Positions 53,080 through 62,722 of a stretch of DNA of 64,000 nucleotides are shown one piece after another. Under the pieces are notes generated by a model, which searched no databases, was not told the DNA's origin, and saw nothing but the letters and a program-made list of their open reading frames with translations. The position numbers were made by a program, and so were the translations under genes. Each line of letters starts with the position of its first letter. Positions within the stretch are counted from its first letter, which is position 1. The DNA lies in contig NZ_RBVY01000003.1 in assembly GCF_004000215.1 (NCBI RefSeq), forward strand, positions 166,969 through 230,968, read 5' to 3'. The stretch is from Nitratireductor alexandrii. GTDB lineage: Bacteria > Pseudomonadota > Alphaproteobacteria > Rhizobiales > Rhizobiaceae.

Positions 53080-53100
53080 CGATTGAAAGAATTTCAATCG
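53080..53100. promoter_or_regulatory. Perfect 9-base dyad between pgk and fba
   Basis: CGATTGAAA (53080-53088), spacer GAA, and TTTCAATCG (53092-53100) are exact reverse complements. It lies 88 bases upstream of fba. A second, imperfect overlapping dyad (TTTGAATC/GATTGAAA) begins at about 53073. No T-run follows on either strand, so a terminator role for pgk is unlikely. The other glycolytic genes in this window lack the motif upstream. Confidence 0.6.
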
Positions 53101-53175
53101 GTTTAGCCCACCGGCATTTTGCCTCAGCCTTAACGCGCCGTCGAACCGGCCGCCGCGCCCGCCCTGGCGGTGGGG

Positions 53176-54378
53176 TCAACCGCTCTTCTTGAGCGCGTCC
53201 ACCCCCGGCAGTGCTTTGCCTTCCATCCATTCCAGGAAAGCCCCGCCGGCGGTCGACACATAGGTGAAGGCGTCGGTCACGCCGGCATGGTTGAGGGCCG
53301 CGACCGTATCGCCGCCACCGGCCACCGAGATCAGCCGACCGTCGACGGTCTGTGCCGCGGCAAACTTGGCGGCCGCCACCGTGGCGGCATCGAACGGCGC
53401 GATCTCGAACGCGCCCAGCGGCCCGTTCCAGACCAGCGTCGCGGCGCGGTCGATGCGTTCGGTCACGGTCTTGACGGTCTTCGGGCCGACATCGAGGATC
53501 ATCGCGTCGGCCGGAACCGCATCGACATTGACGGTCTCGTTGTCCGCGCCCGCCTTGAACTCGCGCGCCACGACCGCGTCGACCGGCAGCACGATCGCAC
53601 AGCCCGCCGAAGCCGCTTCGGTCATGATCTGCTTGGCCGTATGGGCAAGGTCGTGTTCGCACAAGGATTTGCCGACCTGCGTGCCGCGCGCGGCCAAAAA
53701 CGTGTTGGCCATGCCGCCGCCGATCACCAGCACGTCGACCTTGCCGACCAGATTCATCAACAGGTCGATCTTGGTCGAGACCTTGGCCCCGCCGACGATC
53801 GCCACCACCGGCCGGGCGGGATCGCCGAGGCCCTTTTCCAGCGCCACCAGTTCGGCCTGCATGGTTCGCCCGGCATAGGCCGGCAGCATATGCGCGAGCC
53901 CTTCCGTGGAAGCGTGGGCGCGGTGCGCGGCGGAAAAGGCATCGTTGACGAAAAGATCGCCGTTTTCGGCCAACGCCGCGACAAAACCGGCCTCGTTGGC
54001 CTCCTCGCCCTTGTGGAAGCGGGTGTTCTCCAGAACCAGGATGTCGCCGGCAGCCATCGCCTTCACCGCGTCCGCGGCGAGCGGACCGATGCAGTCGGCG
54101 GCGAAATGGACCCGTCGGTCCAGCACCGCCTCGGTGGCGGCCGCGATCGGGGCGAGCGACAGGGCCGGGTCCGGACCATGTTTGGGCCGGCCGAAATGCG
54201 CCAGCAAAATCACTTTCGCGCCCCGGTCCGACAGTTCCACGATCGTCGGCGCGACGCGTTCGATGCGCGTAACGTCGCCAACCTTGCCGTCCTTCATCGG
54301 TACGTTGAGGTCGACGCGCACAAGCACCCGCTTGCCTGAAAAGTCGCCGATATCATCGAGTGTCCTGAAAGCCGGCAT
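53176..54378 (-). CDS. pgk: Phosphoglycerate kinase
   Basis: The product has 400 aa. Motifs include [18 protein letters not shown] at the N-terminus, [25 protein letters not shown] and, near the C-terminus, [13 protein letters not shown]. It transfers phosphate from 1,3-bisphosphoglycerate to ADP. In the usual alphaproteobacterial order tkt-gap-pgk-fba, pgk directly follows gap; here an antiporter gene lies between them. Length and catalytic motifs are complete. Confidence 0.97.
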   Translation of the reverse strand: MPAFRTLDDIGDFSGKRVLVRVDLNVPMKDGKVGDVTRIERVAPTIVELSDRGAKVILLAHFGRPKHGPDPALSLAPIAAATEAVLDRRVHFAADCIGPLAADAVKAMAAGDILVLENTRFHKGEEANEAGFVAALAENGDLFVNDAFSAAHRAHASTEGLAHMLPAYAGRTMQAELVALEKGLGDPARPVVAIVGGAKVSTKIDLLMNLVGKVDVLVIGGGMANTFLAARGTQVGKSLCEHDLAHTAKQIMTEAASAGCAIVLPVDAVVAREFKAGADNETVNVDAVPADAMILDVGPKTVKTVTERIDRAATLVWNGPLGAFEIAPFDAATVAAAKFAAAQTVDGRLISVAGGGDTVAALNHAGVTDAFTYVSTAGGAFLEWMEGKALPGVDALKKSG

Positions 54379-54452
54379 CGCCGCAAATCTCCCGTACAGA
54401 AATCGCGCCGGACCATAACGATTGCCGGCCCGCGCGCAAGCCGCCCCCCGCC

Positions 54453-56348
54453 TTATTGCGGCAAAACCATTTGCGGCGGATCGTCATCCTTGTCGGACTT
54501 GTCCTGCAGCGGCTTGTCGGCGGCCCGCAGCCGCCTTTCGCGTCGCCGTTCACGCCACGAGCGCAGCGCCTCCAGCACGCGGTCGCGAATCTCGCCCGCG
54601 CTCAGGAAGACCGGGATTTTCGGCGCCTCCAGATGCGGCTCGAAGGAAAGCCCGACCTCGGCGATCCGTCCCTTGTCGTCGACATCGCGCACGATCAGTT
54701 CGACCGGACCGATCGTGACCCGGTCGGCATATTCGGCCTTGCCGCCGAGGCGTTCCGTCATCAGCTCCACGATCGGCTTTGCCGCGTCGGCTTCCGACAG
54801 GCCGAGCCCGTAGGCGGCGTCGAGATCGGCGGCGGGCCGCGTCGCGTCGATGGCGAAGGCACCGAAGAAGTCCGCATCCTCCGGATCGAGTTCGGCCCGG
54901 CTCGCAAACAGCCTGTCGAGCAGCCGCGGATAACGGTCGGAGACGAAGATGTAGACGTGATCCTCGGCCTCCAGCCTGCCGGCATATTGATAGGTCATCG
55001 AGCGCCCGTCGCGCACCACCAGCGACGGCCGCGCCCAGCGCGGTATGCGCACCCCGGTCGCCACCGGGCTGCCGGCGACGACGCGATAGGCGAGCAGTTC
55101 GTGATGGGCCGCGCCCGGCAGCTCGAGCTCGACCTTGTCGAGCGGCCCGATACGCGGCGGCACCACGAGGCCGAGCCGGCGCGCCAGGGGCCCGATCGTC
55201 CAGCCCTGCACGATCAGCGACACCAACACGATGATGAAGGCGGCATTGAAGATCATGCCGCCGACAGCGAGATTCTGCAGCAGCGGCGTCAGCGCGAGCA
55301 GGATCGAGACCGCGCCGCGCAGGCCCACCCAGGACACAAAGGCCGTCTCCGCGCGGGTGAAACGGAACGGCACCAGGCACAGCCAGACCGCGATCGGGCG
55401 TGCCACGAAGATCAGGAACAGGCCGAGCGCGACCGCAGGCAGAGCGATGGCGGGGAACTGCGACGGCGTCGCGAACAGCCCGAGCACCAAAAACATGATG
55501 ATCTGCGCCAGCCAGGTCAGCCCGTCCTGGAATTGCTTGAGATGCGCGGCCGAACGCACGCCGGAATTGCCGGCGATCAACCCGGCGACATAGACCGCCA
55601 GGAACCCCGAACCGCCGATCGCGCCGGCAAGACCGAACAGAAGCAGCGACAAGGTGATGGTGAAGATCGGCAGCAGGCCGCGATCAAGTTTCAGCCACTC
55701 CACCAGCCGCGCGATCAAAAAACCGCCGCTGACGCCGGCAGCAAGGCCGAGCCCCATCTGGACGGCGAACCCGGTCAAAATGTCGACCAACAGCACCTCG
55801 GCCTTCGGATCGCTGCCGGTGGCAACCAGCGAGACGAAGGTGATGGTCAAGAAAATGGCGATCGGGTCGTTCGAGCCCGATTCGACCTCCAGCGTCGAGC
55901 GGACCCGGTCGCGGATGTTGAGGTTGCCGGCCCTGAGCAGGAAGAACACGGCGGCCGCGTCGGTCGAGGCCACGGCCGCGCCGAGCAGGAAGGATTCCAT
56001 CCAGCCGAGCCCGGTGAGATAGCGCGCCGCGACGCCGAAAAGCGCCATCGTCAGCGCCACGCCGAGCGTGGCCAGCGACAGGGCCGGGCCGGCGGCTTGG
56101 CGAAACGAAGCCAGCCGGGTGCCGAAACCCGAATCGAACAGGATCACCGCCAGCGCCAGCGAGCCGACGAAATAGGCGACCGGAGCGTTGTTGAAGGCGA
56201 TTCCGAGACCGTCAACGCCGGCGACGAGACCGATGCCCAGGAACAAAAGCAGCAGCGGGGCACCGAAACGGAAGGCGATGAGGCTGGAAAAGGCGGCGGC
56301 GAGGATCAGCGCCGTACCGACCAGAACCACCAGATAAACGCCTTCCAT
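54453..56348 (-). CDS. Potassium/proton antiporter (CPA1, CvrA/NhaP2-like)
   Basis: The product has 631 aa. Twelve to thirteen membrane helices fill residues 1-390 ([58 protein letters not shown] with the transport Asp residues). A cytosolic regulatory part of about 230 residues follows, with an RCK-C-like domain near 395-465 and a C-terminal domain holding [18 protein letters not shown]. It exchanges K+ or Na+ for H+. It stands between gap and pgk on the same strand, with 74 bases before pgk and a terminator separating it from gap. Confidence 0.9.
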   Translation of the reverse strand: MEGVYLVVLVGTALILAAAFSSLIAFRFGAPLLLLFLGIGLVAGVDGLGIAFNNAPVAYFVGSLALAVILFDSGFGTRLASFRQAAGPALSLATLGVALTMALFGVAARYLTGLGWMESFLLGAAVASTDAAAVFFLLRAGNLNIRDRVRSTLEVESGSNDPIAIFLTITFVSLVATGSDPKAEVLLVDILTGFAVQMGLGLAAGVSGGFLIARLVEWLKLDRGLLPIFTITLSLLLFGLAGAIGGSGFLAVYVAGLIAGNSGVRSAAHLKQFQDGLTWLAQIIMFLVLGLFATPSQFPAIALPAVALGLFLIFVARPIAVWLCLVPFRFTRAETAFVSWVGLRGAVSILLALTPLLQNLAVGGMIFNAAFIIVLVSLIVQGWTIGPLARRLGLVVPPRIGPLDKVELELPGAAHHELLAYRVVAGSPVATGVRIPRWARPSLVVRDGRSMTYQYAGRLEAEDHVYIFVSDRYPRLLDRLFASRAELDPEDADFFGAFAIDATRPAADLDAAYGLGLSEADAAKPIVELMTERLGGKAEYADRVTIGPVELIVRDVDDKGRIAEVGLSFEPHLEAPKIPVFLSAGEIRDRVLEALRSWRERRRERRLRAADKPLQDKSDKDDDPPQMVLPQ

Positions 56349-56459
56349 ACGCCCGCTCCGCTCGACCTCCCGGATAGCCTCGACGCACAGAGTGCGGCGA
56401 AGGCGGACAAGGACGCAAGCCGCAAGTCGTTTTTTTAGAGGCGCACAAACGAATTACGC

Positions 56460-56488
56460 AAAAAAAACGCCCGGGCAAGCCCGGGCGC
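56460..56488 (-). terminator. Rho-independent terminator of gap
   Basis: On the minus strand GCCCGGGC-TT-GCCCGGGC is followed by GTTTTTTTT. It lies 31 bases after the gap stop and separates gap from the antiporter gene. Confidence 0.9.
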
Positions 56489-56519
56489 CGATCGGAATGT
56501 CCGGTGCGACGATCCGCGC

Positions 56520-57530
56520 TCAGGCCATCGTTTTGGCCAGTGCCACGGTGGTGTCCGCCATGCGGTTGGAGAAGCCCCATTCATTGTCGTACCACGACAT
56601 CACCCGCACCAGATTGCCCTCGATGACCTTGGTCTGATCGAGCGCGAAGGTGGAAGACGCCGGATCGTGGTTGAGGTCGACCGAGACCAGCGGCTCCTTG
56701 GTGTAGGCGAGAATGCCCTTCAGCGGACCGTCGGCGGCCGCGACCAGCGCCTGATTGACCTCGTCGACGGTGACATCGCGCTTGGGAACGAACTTGAAGT
56801 CGATCACCGACACATTAGGCGTCGGCACGCGGATCGACACACCGTCGAGCTTGCCCTTGAGCTCGGGCAGCACCAGACCCACCGCCTTGGCCGCACCGGT
56901 CGATGTCGGAATCATCGACACTGCCGCGGCGCGCGCGCGATAGAGATCCTTGTGCATCGTGTCGAGCGTCGGCTGATCGCCGGTATAGGCGTGCACCGTG
57001 GTCATGAAGCCCTTTTCGATGCCGAAGGCGTCGTTGAGCACCTTGGCCACCGGTGCCAGACAGTTGGTCGTGCACGAGGCATTGGAGATGACGATGTGGT
57101 CCTTGGTCAGCTTGTCGTGGTTGACGCCGTAGACCACGGTCAGGTCGGCGCCATCGGCGGGCGCCGAGACCACGACCCGTTTGGCACCGGCCGTCAGATG
57201 CGCCGAAGCCTTCTCCTTTGTCGCGAAAATACCGGTGCATTCGAGCACGATGTCGACACCGAGTTCCTTCCACGGCAGTTTCGAGGGATCGCGTTCCGAC
57301 GTCACCTTGAAGCTGTCGCTGCCGACCGAGATCGTGTCGCCGGACACCGTCACCTCGGAGGGAAAACGTCCGTGCACGCTGTCGTAGCGCAAAAGATGGG
57401 CATTGGTCTCCACCGGACCGAGGTCGTTCACGGCCACGACGTCAATGTCCTTGCGGCCCGATTCGTAGATGGCCCGGACGATGTTCCGGCCGATGCGGCC
57501 AAATCCGTTGATGGCGACTTTTGCGGTCAT
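56520..57530 (-). CDS. gap: Glyceraldehyde-3-phosphate dehydrogenase
   Basis: The product has 336 aa from ATG 57530 with AAGGA upstream. The NAD fold opens [20 protein letters not shown]. The catalytic Cys is in [17 protein letters not shown], and [26 protein letters not shown] and [12 protein letters not shown] are present. Residues after the second strand (VAVNDLGP) do not clearly separate NAD from dual NAD/NADP use. It lies 210 bases after tkt, which has no gene between. Its own terminator ends the unit. Confidence 0.97.
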   Translation of the reverse strand: MTAKVAINGFGRIGRNIVRAIYESGRKDIDVVAVNDLGPVETNAHLLRYDSVHGRFPSEVTVSGDTISVGSDSFKVTSERDPSKLPWKELGVDIVLECTGIFATKEKASAHLTAGAKRVVVSAPADGADLTVVYGVNHDKLTKDHIVISNASCTTNCLAPVAKVLNDAFGIEKGFMTTVHAYTGDQPTLDTMHKDLYRARAAAVSMIPTSTGAAKAVGLVLPELKGKLDGVSIRVPTPNVSVIDFKFVPKRDVTVDEVNQALVAAADGPLKGILAYTKEPLVSVDLNHDPASSTFALDQTKVIEGNLVRVMSWYDNEWGFSNRMADTTVALAKTMA

Positions 57531-57740
57531 CGATATTTCCTTCAGGAGCTCTTGCGCGGAGGCACGCCGGTGATCGTTCGAACGCCGCCGGCCCGGCCTG
57601 CTGGCAGCGATCGCACCCAAGGCCCGCGGACGAGGCGCTTCATAGCGGCGGTAGGGCAAAGAATCCAGCCGCAACCACGCCTGGACCGGTGGATTCGTCG
57701 ATCCTGACGCGCCGACGCGGCCATCTCCGCCGCCTGCGGC

Positions 57741-59735
57741 TCAGTTCCGGTCGGCCAATCGCGCTTCCACGGCCTGCACCACCGCTTCGGCGGTGATGCC
57801 GAAATGGCTGTAGAGCTCCTCGTAGGGAGCGCTGGCACCGAAACCGTCCATGCCGATGAAGATGCCGTCGGGGCCGATCATCCGGTCCCAGCTCTGGCGC
57901 ACGCCGGCCTCGATCGCCACCTTCACCGCCGCCGATCCGACGATCGCGGCGTGATATTCCGCGCTCTGCATGGCGAAACGCTCCATCGACGGCACCGACA
58001 CGACCCGCGCGGGATACCCCTTCGCCTCCAGCAGGCGCCGCGCCGCCAGCGCGATCTCGACTTCCGATCCGGTGGCGAACAATGTCACGACCTCGTCGTC
58101 GCTGGCCGGTGCGAGATCGTACGCACCGAAGCGGCATAGATTTTCTTCCGTGTGGTCGGTGCGCACCGCCGGCAGGTTCTGGCGCGTCAGTGCCAGAACG
58201 GAAGGCGCCTTGCCATCCTCGAGCGCCAATTGCCAGCATTCGGCGGTTTCGATAGCGTCGGCCGGCCGATAGACGCGCAGATTGGGGATCGCCCTCAAGG
58301 CCGACAGGTGCTCGACGGGCTGATGGGTCGGCCCGTCTTCACCCAGACCGATCGAATCGTGCGTCATCACGTAGATGACGCGCTGGCCCATCAGCGCCGA
58401 CAGCCGGATCGAAGGCCGGCAATAATCGGTGAACACGAGGAAGGTGCCGCCATAGGGAATGATGCCGCCATGCAGCGCCATGCCGTTCATCGCCGCCGCC
58501 ATGCCATGTTCGCGGATGCCGTAATAGATATAGCGGCCCGTATAATCGCCGGGCGCGATCGGCCCGGTCTGGCTGGTCTTGGTGTTGTTCGACCCGGTCA
58601 GGTCGGCCGAGCCGCCGATCGTTTCCGGCAACGCCGCATTGATGACCTCGAGCGCCATCTCGGAGGATTTCCGGGTCGCCACCTTCGGTTTGTCCTTGGC
58701 GAGCGCCTTCTTGTAATCGGCGATCGCCGCCTCGAACCCGCCCGGCAGCTCGCCGCGCATGCGGCGCTCGAACTCGCTGCGGATCTCGGCCTCGGTCTCG
58801 GCCAGCCGGCCTTCCCACTCCTTGCGCTCCTTGACCGAGCGCAGGCCGGCCAGACGCCACATGTCGAGAATGTCGGACGGCACCTCGAAGGGCGCGGCGT
58901 CCCATCCAAGCGCGGCGCGCGCGCCGGCGATCTCCTCGTCGCCAAGCGGCGAGCCGTGCGCCTTGCTGGTACCGGCCCGGTTCGGCGCGCCGAAGCCGAT
59001 CGTCGTCTTGCAGGCGATCATGCTGGGCCGGTCGGAGGCACGCGCCGCCTCGATCGCCTCGGCGATCGCCTCCGGATCATGGCCGTCGCAACGCTGCGTG
59101 TGCCAGCCCGAGGCCTCGAAGCGGGCGCATTGATCGGTCGAATCCGAAAGCGACACCGCACCGTCGATCGAAATGCCGTTATCGTCGAAAAAGACGATCA
59201 GCTTGCCGAGCTCGAGATGGCCGGCCAGCGAGATCGCCTCCTGGCTGATGCCTTCCATCAGACAGCCGTCGCCGGCTAGCACATAGGTATGGTGGTCGAC
59301 CAGCGCATCGCCGAAGCGCGCATTGAGGATGCGTTCGGCCAGCGCCATGCCGACCGCATTGGCCAACCCCTGGCCGAGCGGACCGGTTGTGGTCTCGATG
59401 CCGGCGGCATGGCCGAACTCGGGATGTCCCGCCGTCCTGGACCCGAGCTGGCGGAAATTCTTGATCTCGTCGATGGTGATGTCTTCGTAGCCGGTCAGAT
59501 AGAGCAGCGAATAAAGCAACATCGAGCCATGGCCGGCCGACAGCACGAAGCGGTCGCGGTCGGGCCAGTCGGGACGATGCGGGTCGTGCTTGAGAAACTT
59601 CTTGTATAGGACCGTCGCGATATCGGCCGCGCCCATCGGCAGGCCCGGGTGACCGGATTTCGCTTTCTCGACCGCATCGGCGGACAGGAACCGGATCGCG
59701 TTCGCCATACGGTCGTGTTTATCGCGTGAAGACAT
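57741..59735 (-). CDS. tkt: Transketolase
   Basis: The product has 664 aa. The thiamine diphosphate motif begins [16 protein letters not shown], preceded by [17 protein letters not shown] and followed by [11 protein letters not shown]. The Pyr domain has [16 protein letters not shown] and [19 protein letters not shown]. It moves two-carbon units in the pentose phosphate pathway, with gap acting next. It diverges from the DUF4164-zapA unit; the 270-base gap holds both promoters. All catalytic motifs are intact. Confidence 0.97.
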   Translation of the reverse strand: MSSRDKHDRMANAIRFLSADAVEKAKSGHPGLPMGAADIATVLYKKFLKHDPHRPDWPDRDRFVLSAGHGSMLLYSLLYLTGYEDITIDEIKNFRQLGSRTAGHPEFGHAAGIETTTGPLGQGLANAVGMALAERILNARFGDALVDHHTYVLAGDGCLMEGISQEAISLAGHLELGKLIVFFDDNGISIDGAVSLSDSTDQCARFEASGWHTQRCDGHDPEAIAEAIEAARASDRPSMIACKTTIGFGAPNRAGTSKAHGSPLGDEEIAGARAALGWDAAPFEVPSDILDMWRLAGLRSVKERKEWEGRLAETEAEIRSEFERRMRGELPGGFEAAIADYKKALAKDKPKVATRKSSEMALEVINAALPETIGGSADLTGSNNTKTSQTGPIAPGDYTGRYIYYGIREHGMAAAMNGMALHGGIIPYGGTFLVFTDYCRPSIRLSALMGQRVIYVMTHDSIGLGEDGPTHQPVEHLSALRAIPNLRVYRPADAIETAECWQLALEDGKAPSVLALTRQNLPAVRTDHTEENLCRFGAYDLAPASDDEVVTLFATGSEVEIALAARRLLEAKGYPARVVSVPSMERFAMQSAEYHAAIVGSAAVKVAIEAGVRQSWDRMIGPDGIFIGMDGFGASAPYEELYSHFGITAEAVVQAVEARLADRN

Positions 59736-59923
59736 GTTTGCTCTCTAGGTCGTGAAGCCGCCGTGCAGTGGAGCGGAAAAAATCCCCGAAAACCGCCCCT
59801 CGTGAAAGGCAGGCTCCACATAGCAGGTGGCGACCGGGAGTCAACAAACCCGCCGGCGGCCCCTCGGCGAAACCGGATTCGACACTGTTGCGACCAATAG
59901 CTGGGGAGGCCGGGCGCTGCGTG

Positions 59924-59953
59924 TTGACGCACCATTCACGCGCCGTCTAATCT
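59924..59953 (+). promoter_or_regulatory. Candidate promoter of DUF4164-zapA
   Basis: TTGACG (59924-59929) is followed after 18 bases by TAATCT (59948-59953), 52 bases before the DUF4164 start. Spacing and hexamers fit a housekeeping promoter moderately well. Confidence 0.45.
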
Positions 59954-60005
59954 TTCGCCGATAAGGCGTTAGGAATGCGCCTTGATTCGGGATTACCCCA
60001 AGGGA

Positions 60006-60278
60006 ATGACCGGCGAAGCCACATTAAAAGAGGTTCTGGCGCGTCTCGCGAAGGCGATGGACGCGCTCGAAAACGCTGCCGCGGCCCGCCTTGAACAGGA
60101 CCAGGACTATGCCGAGGCCGAAGCCGAGGTTCAGCGCATGAATGCCGACCGCGCGCGCCTGGCCCAGGAGCTGGACGCGTCCGAAGCGCGCGCCGAGCGC
60201 CTGGCGGACGCCAACAAGGAGGTGTCGCGGCGCCTCGTCACGGCGATGGAAACGATCCGCGCCGTGCTTGACCGATAA
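60006..60278 (+). CDS. DUF4164 coiled-coil protein
   Basis: The product has 90 aa from ATG 60006 after AAGGGA. Almost all of it is a coiled coil (LAKAMDALENAAAARLEQDQ, then EVQRMNADRARLAQELDASE and RAERLADANKEVSRRL). In rhizobia this family precedes zapA, as here (13 bases). It probably works with ZapA or FtsZ at division, but this is inference from position alone. Confidence 0.85.
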   Translation: MTGEATLKEVLARLAKAMDALENAAAARLEQDQDYAEAEAEVQRMNADRARLAQELDASEARAERLADANKEVSRRLVTAMETIRAVLDR

Positions 60279-60291
60279 TGGATGGCGAAAG

Positions 60292-60666
60292 ATGGCGCAG
60301 GTCACCGTCACGATCGATGGAAAATCCTACCGGATGGCCTGCGACGAAGGCCAGGAGGAGCACCTTGTCGAACTCGCCGGCCGCTTCGATCGCTATATCG
60401 GCCATCTCAGGGGCTCGTTCGGCGAAATCGGCGATCACCGGCTCGCCGTCATGGCCGGCATCATGGTGATGGACGAGCTGTCCGAGCTGCAGCGCCGCAT
60501 GAAAGGGCTGGAAAGCGAGGTCGGCACCTTGCGCAAGACGCGTGACGACGCCCTGGTCAAGGCCGACAAGAATGACGCCGCACTGATCGGCACGCTCGCC
60601 GAGATGGCCGAACGTATCGAGGCGCTGGCGGCGCGGCTATCCGTCAAGACCAAGGCCGAGGGCTAA
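60292..60666 (+). CDS. zapA: Cell division protein ZapA
   Basis: The product has 124 aa from ATG 60292, with GCGAAAGATG context. The N-terminal VTVTIDGKSYRMACDEGQEE is the ZapA fold, followed by a long helix for dimer formation (LVELAGRFDRYIGHLRG, VMAGIMVMDELSELQRRM). ZapA bundles FtsZ filaments. In many relatives 6S RNA follows zapA; here the downstream 193 bases show no 6S sequence, and 6S is next to fthC instead. Confidence 0.93.
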   Translation: MAQVTVTIDGKSYRMACDEGQEEHLVELAGRFDRYIGHLRGSFGEIGDHRLAVMAGIMVMDELSELQRRMKGLESEVGTLRKTRDDALVKADKNDAALIGTLAEMAERIEALAARLSVKTKAEG

Positions 60667-60859
60667 CGCCCATCCTGCTTTGAACGGCCGGTGATGACCT
60701 CGGGGTTTTCGCGATGCCCGCGCGATACCGGTTTCGCGGGCGGTGTGGCGGCAGTGTCGCGACAGACTGCTTGACCCGCGTCCCGGGCTGGGGCATCCAC
60801 GCGCCCGACCCGTGCCGGCATCCCGAGCGGCACGTTTGCGAATCGTTGCGGAGATCGAC

Positions 60860-61123
60860 ATGGCCGACGACATCACCGAGCCCACCACCGAAACCGTCGC
60901 AGCCGGCCAGTTGCGGGCCTTCATCGAGCGCATCGAGCGCCTGGAGGAGGAAAAGAAGACGATCGCCGACGATATCAAGGAAGTCTATGCCGAGATGAAG
61001 GGCACGGGGTTCGATACCAAGGCGGTGCGCACGCTGGTGCGGCTGCGCAAGCAGGATCAGGCCGAGCGTCAGGAGGCCGAGGCGATCCTCGATCTCTACA
61101 AGGCCGCTCTCGGCATGGCCTGA
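60860..61123 (+). CDS. gapR: DUF2312 protein, GapR nucleoid factor
   Basis: The product has 87 aa from ATG 60860 with GGAG upstream. The conserved DUF2312 core is seen in [20 protein letters not shown], then [20 protein letters not shown] and [17 protein letters not shown]. In Caulobacter GapR forms a tetramer that encircles overtwisted DNA and supports replication. The coiled N-terminal helix and basic residues are conserved here. It stands alone after zapA. A weak hairpin follows at 61145. Confidence 0.92.
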   Translation: MADDITEPTTETVAAGQLRAFIERIERLEEEKKTIADDIKEVYAEMKGTGFDTKAVRTLVRLRKQDQAERQEAEAILDLYKAALGMA

Positions 61124-61144
61124 GGCGCCGACCCGCTCACATCC

Positions 61145-61173
61145 AAAACGTCGCCGCTGACTGGGCGGCGACG
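61145..61173 (-). terminator. Terminator of the quinone oxidoreductase gene
   Basis: CGTCGCCGC (61149-61157) pairs perfectly with GCGGCGACG (61165-61173) over a 7-base loop. On the minus strand TTTTGG follows directly. It lies 118 bases after the oxidoreductase stop, between two converging genes. Confidence 0.6.
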
Positions 61174-61290
61174 GCCCTTGAACCGGCCATCCGCATCGTG
61201 ACGGCGTTTCGTCGAAGCACCGTCACCGATGTTCGGTGGATCGCGGTCCGATATTTTCCGAAAACCGGGTTTCCCGTTCGAGATCGTGCG

Positions 61291-62295
61291 CTATTCGACG
61301 TCGAGCACGATCTTGCCGATGTGCTGGCCCTCCTCCATCCGCTCATGCGCGCGCCAGGCATCGCGCAGCGGAAAAATCATGTCCATGACCGGCGCGACCC
61401 GCCTTTCGGCCAGAAGCGGCCAAACCTGGCGTTCCAGCGCCGCCGCGATCGCGCCTTTGAAGTCGACCGTTCTCGGCCGCAGGGTCGATCCGGTATGAAC
61501 CAGGCGCTTGAGCATCAGCTTGGAGAAATCCGCGCTGGCGACCGCGCCGTTCAGGAAGGCGATCTGGACGATGCGGCCGTCGACCGCTGCCGCCTGATAG
61601 TTGCGCCCGATATAGTCGCCGCCGACCATGTCGAGAATCACATCGACCCCCTTGGCCTGCGTCGCCTCGGCGACGACGGCGACGAAATCCTCGTTGCGAT
61701 AATTGACGGCGCGGTCGGCGCCCAGTTCCAGGCAGGCTGCGCATTTTTCGTCCGACCCGGCCGTGGTGATGACATAGGCGCCGAAGGCCGAGGCGAGCTG
61801 GATCGCGGTGGTGCCGATTCCCGACGAGCCGCCATGGACAAGAAACCGTTCGCCCTCCTTCAACCCGCCGCGCTCGAAGACGTTGTGCCAGACGGTAAAG
61901 AAGGTTTCCGGCAGGGCCGCCGCTTCCGTCAGCGTGAAGCCGTGCGGCACCGGCAAGGCGTTACTGGCCGGTACGACGCAATATTGCGCATAGCCGCCGC
62001 CGGGCGCCAGCGCGCAGACCGGATCGCCCACCGACCAGCGGCGCGCGCCCTCGCCGAGCGCGACGACCTCGCCGGCGATTTCCAGCCCCGGCAGATCGGA
62101 CGCGCCGGGCGGCGGCGGATAAGCGCCTTTGCGTTGCAGCACGTCGGGCCGGTTGACGCCGGCAGCGCGGACCCTGACCAGGATCTCGCCGGCGCCGGGC
62201 AGCGGCACGGCGCGTTTTTCCGGTTTCAGCACCATCGGCCCGCCGGGCTCGGTGATGGCGATCGCCGTCATGGATTCGGGAATTTTAACCGTCAT
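61291..62295 (-). CDS. Zinc-free quinone oxidoreductase (MDR family)
   Basis: The product has 334 aa from ATG 62295. The GroES-like half includes VRVRAAGVNRPDVLQRKGAY and the segment PPPPGASDLPGLEIAGEVVA. The nucleotide-binding half has FLVHGGSSGIGTTAIQLASA, where AxxGxG-type loop residues bind NADPH. Structural zinc cysteines are absent, as in QOR and PIG3 enzymes. It reduces quinones or enones. The DUF1192 gene diverges from it, an arrangement I recall from rhizobia. Confidence 0.92.
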   Translation of the reverse strand: MTVKIPESMTAIAITEPGGPMVLKPEKRAVPLPGAGEILVRVRAAGVNRPDVLQRKGAYPPPPGASDLPGLEIAGEVVALGEGARRWSVGDPVCALAPGGGYAQYCVVPASNALPVPHGFTLTEAAALPETFFTVWHNVFERGGLKEGERFLVHGGSSGIGTTAIQLASAFGAYVITTAGSDEKCAACLELGADRAVNYRNEDFVAVVAEATQAKGVDVILDMVGGDYIGRNYQAAAVDGRIVQIAFLNGAVASADFSKLMLKRLVHTGSTLRPRTVDFKGAIAAALERQVWPLLAERRVAPVMDMIFPLRDAWRAHERMEEGQHIGKIVLDVE

Positions 62296-62394
62296 ATCCG
62301 ATTTCGCCTCCTGCCAGCATGCGCGGCACGAATTGATTCTCCAGCGCCCGCGAATGTATCCTTCAATCGCCGCCCGGCCAATCAGGAGGGGACG

Positions 62395-62586
62395 ATGATC
62401 TTCGCGGACGACCAACCGAAAAAGGCACGCGCACACGAGATCGGGCAGGATGTGTCGCTGCTGTCGGAGCACGAACTGGCCGAGCGTGTGGAGATGTTGC
62501 GTGCCGAAATCGCCCGGCTCGAAGCCGAGATGGCGGCACGGGGCACGACCAAGGCGGCGGCCGAGGCGCTTTTTCGGCGCGGCTGA
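62395..62586 (+). CDS. DUF1192 small helical protein
   Basis: The product has 63 aa from ATG 62395 after AGGAGGG. It starts MIFADDQPKKARAHEIGQDV, then a short coiled coil (HELAERVEMLRAEIARLEAEMA). This is the DUF1192 pattern, common in alphaproteobacteria and without known function. It lies 99 bases from the oxidoreductase start in a divergent layout. Confidence 0.88.
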   Translation: MIFADDQPKKARAHEIGQDVSLLSEHELAERVEMLRAEIARLEAEMAARGTTKAAAEALFRRG

Positions 62587-62722
62587 GGCCGGCTGAACCC
62601 AAACCTGCGCGGGAGCGCAAAGACCGCCGAGGCGGGCCGCGCGGCACCTGGGCTCCAGGTCGCAAATCCGCCGCAATCATCGGTGCTCAAGCGGCACCCG
62701 CCATCCCGTCGTGGAGCCCGCC

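Noticed and set aside
53080..53100. The pgk-fba dyad as a terminator
   Set aside because: AT-rich stem without a following T-run on either strand; operator reading is better.
54456..56438. A 660-codon plus-strand frame over the antiporter
   Set aside because: Gln/Arg/Asp-rich shadow of the antiporter helices; no membrane or enzyme pattern.
60667..60859. A 6S RNA after zapA
   Set aside because: The expected closing stem and GATCCC core are missing here, and the true 6S sequence is at 43258-43411.
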